Part shown: one piece after another, positions 59,009 to 64,000 of the stretch | How positions within the stretch are numbered: position 1 is the first letter of the stretch | How the letters are laid out: every line of letters starts with the position of its first letter | Assembly (NCBI RefSeq): GCF_007923445.1 | Contig: NZ_VOJI01000006.1 | Span: 124,001 to 188,000, forward strand | Direction of reading: 5' to 3' | Length of the DNA stretch: 64,000 bases | DNA from: Puniceibacterium confluentis | GTDB taxonomy: Bacteria > Pseudomonadota > Alphaproteobacteria > Rhodobacterales > Rhodobacteraceae | Translations under genes and position numbers: made by a program | Notes under the pieces: model-generated | What the model was told of the DNA's origin: nothing | The model's database searches: none | What the model saw: the letters and a program-made list of their open reading frames with translations, nothing else

Positions 59009-59569
59009 ATGAGTATACGTGGAATCGCATTGGCTGTTCTGTGTGCGCTGGCCCCGGCAAGCGCGATGGCCACAACCGTGTCCGGCTTTTTCCAAACACC
59101 GCCGCCACCACTGCTGTTCAATGGGGTCGATGACTTCATCCAGGGCAGCGTGAAGGCAACGGCCTTGGAAAACTTCAACAATGCAACGGCGTCCTTCACC
59201 ACGGGTGAACGGCTGTTCACCTCGATGTCGCTGACGGTGAACCCCTACCGGACAAACGCTACCGGGACCCTGCTGAACAGCATTTCGGTGTCGTACACGA
59301 TCAACGGCGGACCGGCGGTGTTGTTTGACATCATCAAGACCGGGCTGACCGGGTCGGCGTCGCTCGAACACATCATTCTTGAAAAGGACGACGTGTTCCG
59401 CTTTTTCGTGAACGGCATCGCCGGTCCTTCCGGCAACGAAGTGACCTTCAACGTATTTGCAGACGGGGTCGCGCCGATTCCGCTGCCTGCGGGGGGGCTG
59501 CTTCTGATCGGCGCCCTGGGCGGTCTGAGCATCGTGCGCCGCCGCCGGACAGCCGCGCCGAAGGCCTGA
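59009..59569 (+). CDS. VPLPA-type C-terminally sorted exported protein
   Basis: A 186-residue protein with an N-terminal signal peptide (ALAVLCALAPASAMA) and a C-terminal sorting signal of the VPLPA-CTERM class: PIPLPAGG, a hydrophobic helix (LLLIGALGGLSIV) and RRRR. Proteins with such tails are processed by an exosortase. The middle is beta-rich with no known domain. An AAAAAAGGA ribosome site precedes the ATG. Its terminator follows. Confidence 0.78.
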   Translation: MSIRGIALAVLCALAPASAMATTVSGFFQTPPPPLLFNGVDDFIQGSVKATALENFNNATASFTTGERLFTSMSLTVNPYRTNATGTLLNSISVSYTINGGPAVLFDIIKTGLTGSASLEHIILEKDDVFRFFVNGIAGPSGNEVTFNVFADGVAPIPLPAGGLLLIGALGGLSIVRRRRTAAPKA

Positions 59570-59610
59570 CATCGACCGGTCACGGCTTGGACGAATACGA
59601 AATGACGTGC

Positions 59611-59648
59611 AGACGGCTCGCAGTGTGACTGGCGAGCCGTCTTTGCTT
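59611..59648 (+). terminator. Terminator after the VPLPA-sorted gene
   Basis: AGACGGCTCG and CGAGCCGTCT enclose an inner CAGT / ACTG pair, giving a long hairpin (59611-59642), followed by TTGCTTT. Six bases before the stop of the convergent b561-YceI gene. Confidence 0.8.
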
Positions 59649-59653
59649 TGGTG

Positions 59654-60859
59654 TCACGAGTCGGCCTTCCGGATCGCCGTCAGGCTCACAAGAACCTGCA
59701 CCGCAAACCCAAGCTGGCCGTCATCGCTCATATTGGCGCCGATGCCGTAACTGCGACGGTCGAGGATCATCCGTCCCTGCATCTGCGCGGTATCGTCGAC
59801 CAGGGTCAGCGCAAAGGGCAGGGTGACCGGCACCTGCGCGTCGCGCAGGCTCAGCGTTCCCCGCGCCTCGTATCCATCGGAGACCTTGAAGATGTCGGCG
59901 GCAAAACGGGCGGTGGCGAATTGGTCCGCAGCCAGAAAATCCGCGCCCAGTGCCTGGCTGGTCACCGAACCAAGGGTCAGCGAACCCACTGCCACCTCGA
60001 CGAGAACGTCACCCGCCCGGCCGGGGCCGTCGCGCTCTTCAAAGCGGATATCCGCAGTCCAGTCGGCAAAGCTGCCCGTGACCTCCGAGCCAAGCTGCTG
60101 GACGCTGATCGACAGCGTGCCGTCCTGGACCTGCCAGTCGCTGTCGACTTGGTTCAGGGCCGCGATCTGTGCAGCGCTGGCCTGATGGTCGAACAATCCC
60201 AGTGTGGCACCAACCCCCAGCGCGACACCCCAGATGACGACGGCGCCGATGGCCGGTCCCAGCCTGGCATGGCCATGGAGCGGATTGCCTGCCGTTACCC
60301 CGCCGGGAAGCATGCGCCGCAGGGTGGTATCACCGTCGATGAAGTGATGCTTGAGCGCACCGGCGATGTGCAGAAGCACCGAGACCAGCAACACCCGCTC
60401 GAACACGATGTGCAGGGCGGCAGCGGTTTCGGCCAATGCGCCGGATTTCGGCACAAACGGCAGGGACTGACCGAACGGCCACCAGATCGGAGCAAATCCC
60501 GTCGTGGCCGCGTGGTGGATCCAACCGCTGAGCGGCACCAGCACCAGAGAGCCGTAGAGCAGCCAGTGCACGGTTTCGGCCAGCCAGCTTTCGATGCGGC
60601 GTTCGGGGTGCAGCGGCGCGGGCTTGGGTTGGCTCAGGGCCCAAAGGATGCGGACCAGCGCCAGAAAGAAGATCGCGACACCCAGCGTCTTGTGCATCGA
60701 GAACAACCAGGCTTTGCCGGCCAGTTCGTCACTGGTTGCAAAGGGCGCGTCGTTGGCCAGGATGCCCAGCGGGATCGCCAGCAGGATGCCCAGAGCCGTG
60801 AGCCAGTGCAAAGTCTTGGTCACGCCGCCGTAACGCGTCGCGGTGTTGGTGAGGGGCAT
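59654..60859 (-). CDS. Cytochrome b561 / YceI fusion protein
   Basis: A 401-residue protein. Residues 1 to about 180 are a bacterial cytochrome b561 with four helices and haem-ligand histidines (KTLHWLTALGI, FSMHKTLGV, and HHFI in the fourth). After a fifth hydrophobic helix (about 205-225) comes a YceI domain (VDSDWQVQDGTLSISVQQ to the end). The fusion suggests electron transfer or reduction involving an isoprenoid quinone-like ligand. Start MPLTN at 60859 has a GGAGACC site. Divergent from fabD. Confidence 0.88.
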   Translation of the reverse strand: MPLTNTATRYGGVTKTLHWLTALGILLAIPLGILANDAPFATSDELAGKAWLFSMHKTLGVAIFFLALVRILWALSQPKPAPLHPERRIESWLAETVHWLLYGSLVLVPLSGWIHHAATTGFAPIWWPFGQSLPFVPKSGALAETAAALHIVFERVLLVSVLLHIAGALKHHFIDGDTTLRRMLPGGVTAGNPLHGHARLGPAIGAVVIWGVALGVGATLGLFDHQASAAQIAALNQVDSDWQVQDGTLSISVQQLGSEVTGSFADWTADIRFEERDGPGRAGDVLVEVAVGSLTLGSVTSQALGADFLAADQFATARFAADIFKVSDGYEARGTLSLRDAQVPVTLPFALTLVDDTAQMQGRMILDRRSYGIGANMSDDGQLGFAVQVLVSLTAIRKADS

Positions 60860-61041
60860 GCTGGGTCTCCGGTTCTGGTGTCCGCGACAATTTAGGGATT
60901 CTGCCGCCAGCGGCAATCGGCTGTGGCGCACAGATGGCCTGCGCCGGTTCGCAGAACGGCCCGGGTGACTGGTCCGTTGCGCGGCGCGCCAAGGCCGGGT
61001 AAGCCGGGGCGGCAAAGAAACTGAGGCAGGGGAGGTCCCAG

Positions 61042-61980
61042 ATGGCCCGCGCATTCGTATTTCCCGGGCAAGGCGCCCAGACCATTGGCATGGGCCGCGA
61101 CCTGGCGGAGGCTTATCCTGCTGCGCGCGCAGTGTTCGAGGAAGTGGACGAGGCGCTTGGCGAAAAGCTCAGCGCGCTCATCTGGGAAGGTGATCCCGAA
61201 GTGCTGCAACTGACCGCGAATGCGCAGCCGGCGCTGATGGCCACATCGCTTGCGGTGATGCGCGCGCTGGAAGCCGAGGGTGTGGCGGTAACCTCGGCCG
61301 CATTTGTTGCCGGGCACAGCCTGGGGGAGTATTCCGCGCTGACCGCCGCGGGGGCCCTGAGCGTGAGCGATGCGGCCCGTCTGCTGCGTGCGCGCGGCCA
61401 GGCGATGCAGACAGCGGTGCCGGTGGGTGTCGGCGCCATGGCGGCGCTGCTGGGATTGGATTTTGCCACTGTCGCGCAGATTGCCGACGAAGCCGCCGGC
61501 GACGAGATCTGCGCCGCAGCCAATGACAATGACCCGGCACAGGTCGTCGTCTCTGGTCATCTCGGGGCTGTCGAACGCGCGGTGGATCTGGCCAAGGCAA
61601 AAGGCGCCAAGCGGGCCGTGATCCTGCCGGTCAGCGCGCCGTTTCACTGTCTGCTGATGGAACCCGCCGCCCGGGCCATGGCAGAGGCGCTCGAGTCGGT
61701 TTCGATCAACCCGCCTCAGGTGCCGCTGGTTGCCAATGTGACCGCCAGTGCCGTCAGCGAACCGGATGCCATCCGATCGCTTCTGGTGACGCAGGTGACA
61801 GGAGTCGTGCGCTGGCGCGAATCTGTGAGCTGGATGGCAAGCGAAGGCGTGGACGATATTTGGGAAATCGGTGCGGGCAAGGCGCTTTCCGGCATGGTGC
61901 GTCGCATTGCCCGGGATGTGGCGACCCGGTCGATCCTGACGCCATCGGATGTGCGCGCCGCCGTGGACAGCCTGGCTTGA
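61042..61980 (+). CDS. fabD: Malonyl-CoA:ACP transacylase FabD
   Basis: A 312-residue FabD with catalytic Ser93 in GHSLGEYSAL and His202 in APFHCLLM, and the N-terminal FVFPGQGAQ. It transfers the malonyl group from CoA to acyl carrier protein, encoded two genes downstream. GGGGAGG precedes the ATG. It is separated from fabG by about 98 bases that hold two hairpins. Confidence 0.96.
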   Translation: MARAFVFPGQGAQTIGMGRDLAEAYPAARAVFEEVDEALGEKLSALIWEGDPEVLQLTANAQPALMATSLAVMRALEAEGVAVTSAAFVAGHSLGEYSALTAAGALSVSDAARLLRARGQAMQTAVPVGVGAMAALLGLDFATVAQIADEAAGDEICAAANDNDPAQVVVSGHLGAVERAVDLAKAKGAKRAVILPVSAPFHCLLMEPAARAMAEALESVSINPPQVPLVANVTASAVSEPDAIRSLLVTQVTGVVRWRESVSWMASEGVDDIWEIGAGKALSGMVRRIARDVATRSILTPSDVRAAVDSLA

Positions 61981-61995
61981 AACCATGGGGCCGGT

Positions 61996-62044
61996 GCAAA
62001 ACTTTTCCGAAAAGTTTTGCCAAGAGTTTTCTGAAAACTCTTGG
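61996..62044. repeat. Two tandem perfect hairpins between fabD and fabG
   Basis: Stem GCAAAACTTTT / AAAAGTTTTGC with loop CCG (61996-62020), and stem CCAAGAGTTTT / AAAACTCTTGG with loop CTG (62020-62044); they share one base. Both are 11-base perfect stems with similar AT-rich ends. They could slow polymerase, set the fabD/fabG ratio, or belong to a dispersed palindrome family. Confidence 0.7.
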
Positions 62045-62078
62045 TCGCCCGTGACAGAAGTTGAAAAAAGGAATGAAT

Positions 62079-62816
62079 ATGTTTGATCTGACTGGGAAAT
62101 GCGCGTTGATCACCGGCGCTTCCGGCGGCATTGGTGGCGAGATCGCCCGCAGCTTGCATGCGGCAGGCGCAACCGTCGGTCTGAGCGGCACCCGCACCGA
62201 ACCGCTTGAGGCGCTTGCGGCCGAGCTTGGCGAGCGGACGTTTGTCCTTCCCTGCAATCTCGGTGACTTTGCAGCGGTTGAGGCCCTGCCGAAAGACGCG
62301 GCCAAGGCCATGGGGGCTGTCGACATCCTCGTGAACAACGCCGGCATCACCCGCGACAATCTTTTCATGCGCATGTCGGATGACGAATGGCAGTCCGTGA
62401 TCGACGTGAACCTCACGTCCACTTTCAAGCTGTGCAAAGGTGTGCTGCGCGGCATGATGAAGGCGCGCTGGGGCCGGATCGTGAATATCTCCTCTGTGGT
62501 CGGAGCCACTGGAAACCCAGGGCAGGGGAATTATGCAGCGGCCAAGGCGGGTATGGTGGGCATGTCGAAATCGCTTGCCTACGAGGTGGCCAGCCGCGGA
62601 ATTACCGTCAACGCCGTGGCGCCCGGTTTCATCACAACGGCCATGACCGACAAGCTGAGCGACGACCAGAAAGCCGCAATCCTGACACAGGTGCCTGCAG
62701 GCCGCATGGGCGAGCCGGAAGAGATTGCTGCCGCCGTTCTCTATCTTTCCAGCCCCGAGGCGGCATATGTGACAGGCACCACCTTGCATGTGAACGGCGG
62801 TATGGCCATGCTCTGA
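62079..62816 (+). CDS. fabG: 3-oxoacyl-ACP reductase FabG
   Basis: A 245-residue short-chain dehydrogenase of standard FabG length. NADP motif TGASGGIG is at residues 12-19, NNAG at 86-89, and the catalytic set Ser139, Tyr152, Lys156. It reduces 3-oxoacyl-ACP in fatty acid elongation. ATG 62079 is chosen, six bases after AAGGA; ATG 62073 and TTG 62061 are upstream in frame. Confidence 0.96.
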   Translation: MFDLTGKCALITGASGGIGGEIARSLHAAGATVGLSGTRTEPLEALAAELGERTFVLPCNLGDFAAVEALPKDAAKAMGAVDILVNNAGITRDNLFMRMSDDEWQSVIDVNLTSTFKLCKGVLRGMMKARWGRIVNISSVVGATGNPGQGNYAAAKAGMVGMSKSLAYEVASRGITVNAVAPGFITTAMTDKLSDDQKAAILTQVPAGRMGEPEEIAAAVLYLSSPEAAYVTGTTLHVNGGMAML

Positions 62817-62846
62817 CTCAGCGCCGCCGGTGTCATGGGAAAGCGT

Positions 62847-62874
62847 TTGCCAACCCCTTTCCATGTGCTATAGG
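62847..62874 (+). promoter_or_regulatory. Candidate promoter of acpP
   Basis: TTGCCA (62847-62852) and TATAGG (62869-62874), 16 bases apart, lie 155 bases before acpP. Both hexamers fit sigma-70 well. A separate promoter for acpP inside the fab cluster is common because ACP is needed in large amounts. Confidence 0.5.
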
Positions 62875-63028
62875 CGCGTCAGTTCCGGTTCGTGCCGTTT
62901 GATGCGGCCCGCTTCCGATCCCGCGCAGCGGGCAAACGAACCGCCCGGAAGGGCACGACAGAAGCCACCCCGCCGGGGCGAGGGCAAATCCGGGTCCGAG
63001 CACCCGACAGTTGAATGAGGATAACAGA

Positions 63029-63262
63029 ATGAGCGACGTCGCAGACCGCGTGAAAAAGATTGTGGTTGAGCATCTGAGTGTGGAAGAGTCAAAAGTCACG
63101 GACAACGCCTCGTTCATCGACGATCTGGGCGCGGACAGCCTTGATACGGTCGAACTCGTGATGGCTTTCGAAGAGGAATTCGGTATCGAGATCCCGGATG
63201 ACGCAGCTGAAAACATCCAGACTTTCGGCGATGCGGTGAAGTTCATCAGCGAAGCGTCCTGA
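63029..63262 (+). CDS. acpP: Acyl carrier protein
   Basis: A 77-residue ACP of standard length with phosphopantetheine Ser37 in GADSLD. It carries the growing acyl chain in fatty acid synthesis. The ribosome site is GAGGAT. A strong terminator follows, and fabF, which often comes next, is not here. Confidence 0.97.
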   Translation: MSDVADRVKKIVVEHLSVEESKVTDNASFIDDLGADSLDTVELVMAFEEEFGIEIPDDAAENIQTFGDAVKFISEAS

Positions 63263-63287
63263 TCCCGTCGGGACAGAATTGAATTGC

Positions 63288-63320
63288 AAAACGGCGCGTC
63301 CCTCGGGGCGCGCCGTTTTC
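63288..63320 (+). terminator. Rho-independent terminator of acpP
   Basis: AAAACGGCGCGTCCC / GGGGCGCGCCGTTTT form a 15-base stem with one G-U pair and a two-base loop, ending in TTTT. It works for plus-strand transcripts and, because of its A-run, possibly for the convergent minus-strand gene too. Confidence 0.88.
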
Positions 63321-63450
63321 TGTTGAGGATGGCTTTCAGAGCGAAGTGCCTGCCACTGGACCGGGGCTTGAGACGACATTGCGGGCGCCCCTGAAAAGGA
63401 GCGCCCGCAACAGTGGTGCAGCCTGGAACTCTGGCGCGGCCTACATCCGC

Positions 63451-64000
63451 TCAGCCGTCAAAGTCGATCTCTTCCATCAGGCGCAGCGCATCGCCGCGAA
63501 GGGCTGCGAGATCCATCAGGTTGACCGCATCGGCGGTGAAGTCGCCCCAGGATGCGACCAGATCGGCACGGGGAACACCCGGCTTGACCGGGAACTCGTG
63601 GTTGGCTTGGGCATAGATTTCCTGCGCTTCCGGCGAGGCGAGGAATTCCATGAATTTCAGGCCATCCTCGCGGTGCGGCGCCGCAGAGGTCATGGCCACG
63701 CCCGAGACATTCATGTGCGTGCCGCCATTCTCGAAGGTCGGGAAAATGATGCGCACCGAATTGGCCCATTCCGTCTGTTCGGGGTCTTCCAGCATTTCGC
63801 CCATGTAGTAGGTGTTGCCGAGTGAGATGTCACACTCGCCGGCCCAGATCGCCTTGACCTGCGCGCGGTCGTTGCCCTGGGGCTTGCGGGCCAGATTGGC
63901 CTTGAGTCCGAGGGCCCAGTCCTTGGCGGCGTCATACCCGTGGTGCTCGATCATCGCCGACAGCAGGGCAAGGTTGTACGGATGTGTGCCGGAGCGGGTG
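63451..64000 (-). CDS. Iron(III)-type ABC transporter substrate-binding protein (5' partial)
   Basis: The C-terminal about 183 residues of a periplasmic binding protein of the FbpA/AfuA (ferric ion) class. The frame is open to the right window edge, where it encodes RSGTHPYNLALLSAMIEHHG, so the start lies outside. Visible family pieces: GECDISLGNTYYMGEML (with tyrosines that bind iron in FbpA) and EFLASPEAQEIYAQANHEFPVK. It is convergent with acpP; the permease and ATPase genes are probably downstream of another gene or elsewhere, as none follows on this strand in the window. Confidence 0.88.
   Translation of the reverse strand, partial: TRSGTHPYNLALLSAMIEHHGYDAAKDWALGLKANLARKPQGNDRAQVKAIWAGECDISLGNTYYMGEMLEDPEQTEWANSVRIIFPTFENGGTHMNVSGVAMTSAAPHREDGLKFMEFLASPEAQEIYAQANHEFPVKPGVPRADLVASWGDFTADAVNLMDLAALRGDALRLMEEIDFDG

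Noticed and set aside
1-64000. Mobile elements, integrases, prophage or CRISPR arrays
   Set aside because: None was seen; apart from the MFS frameshift and a few gaps the region looks like stable core chromosome.

Overview
The window is a stretch of high-GC, gene-dense chromosome from an alphaproteobacterium, most probably a member of the Rhodobacterales (Roseobacter/Rhodobacter group). The evidence is the combination of a minCDE operon, the order Suv3-like helicase / S4 protein / 7Fe ferredoxin fdxA / carD, betaine-lipid genes btaAB, a stand-alone Hint-domain protein, a VPLPA-type C-terminal sorting signal, a GAAC-N7-GAAC LexA-type box, and housekeeping genes typical of that order (rpsF-rpsR-rplI with an acidic L9 tail, tig, fabD-fabG-acpP). 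No insertion sequence, prophage, integrase, CRISPR array or rRNA was found. One tRNA (Leu, anticodon TAG) is present. Both window edges cut through ABC-transporter substrate-binding genes.

Layout. 1-3589: a polyamine/spermidine-type ABC importer (binding protein, two permeases, ATPase). 3654-4830: an MFS exporter broken by a frameshift. 5081-5545: HbpS-like small protein. 5793-10471: a pqi-type lipid-transport operon with PqiA split into two genes, a very long MCE protein carrying about 117-residue repeats, and a PqiC-like lipoprotein. 10605-13535: PQQ-type sugar dehydrogenase and a convergent gamma-glutamyltransferase. 13873-19696: a tightly overlapping BMP-family ABC importer with a CodA-like deaminase, likely nucleobase salvage. 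19785-24361: tex, then cobQ and cobU of cobalamin synthesis. 24480-26334: minCDE. 26666-29315: a ribbon-helix-helix regulator, PHB-depolymerase-like esterase and C45-type hydrolase. 29439-32241: a probable plcP-btaA-btaB operon that would convert phospholipid to phosphorus-free betaine lipid. 32208-36835: CHAP lipoprotein, a large basic amino acid decarboxylase, flavin reductase and GntR regulator.

37219-39904 is the most interesting part: a LexA-type box directly in front of a two-gene operon of a radical SAM protein with a C-terminal helix-hairpin-helix and a DUF4130-UdgX fusion, the uracil-DNA cross-linking enzyme. A second DNA repair pair, ATP-dependent ligase plus its beta-lactamase-fold exonuclease, lies at 42621-45223. 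40026-47244 also holds a small zinc-finger protein, oligoendopeptidase F, a lipase, an SCP2 protein and a TPR protein, and an AT-richer, hairpin-rich gap at 40296-40743.

47277-64000 is mostly housekeeping: Suv3-like helicase, S4 protein, fdxA, carD (with a strong palindrome upstream), tRNA-Leu, Hint protein, trigger factor, a secreted lysozyme-like protein, the rplI-rpsR-rpsF operon, two YceI-type proteins (one fused to cytochrome b561), a VPLPA-sorted protein, and fabD-fabG-acpP with two tandem perfect hairpins between fabD and fabG. All function calls rest on recognisable motifs and gene order read by eye; no database search was run.
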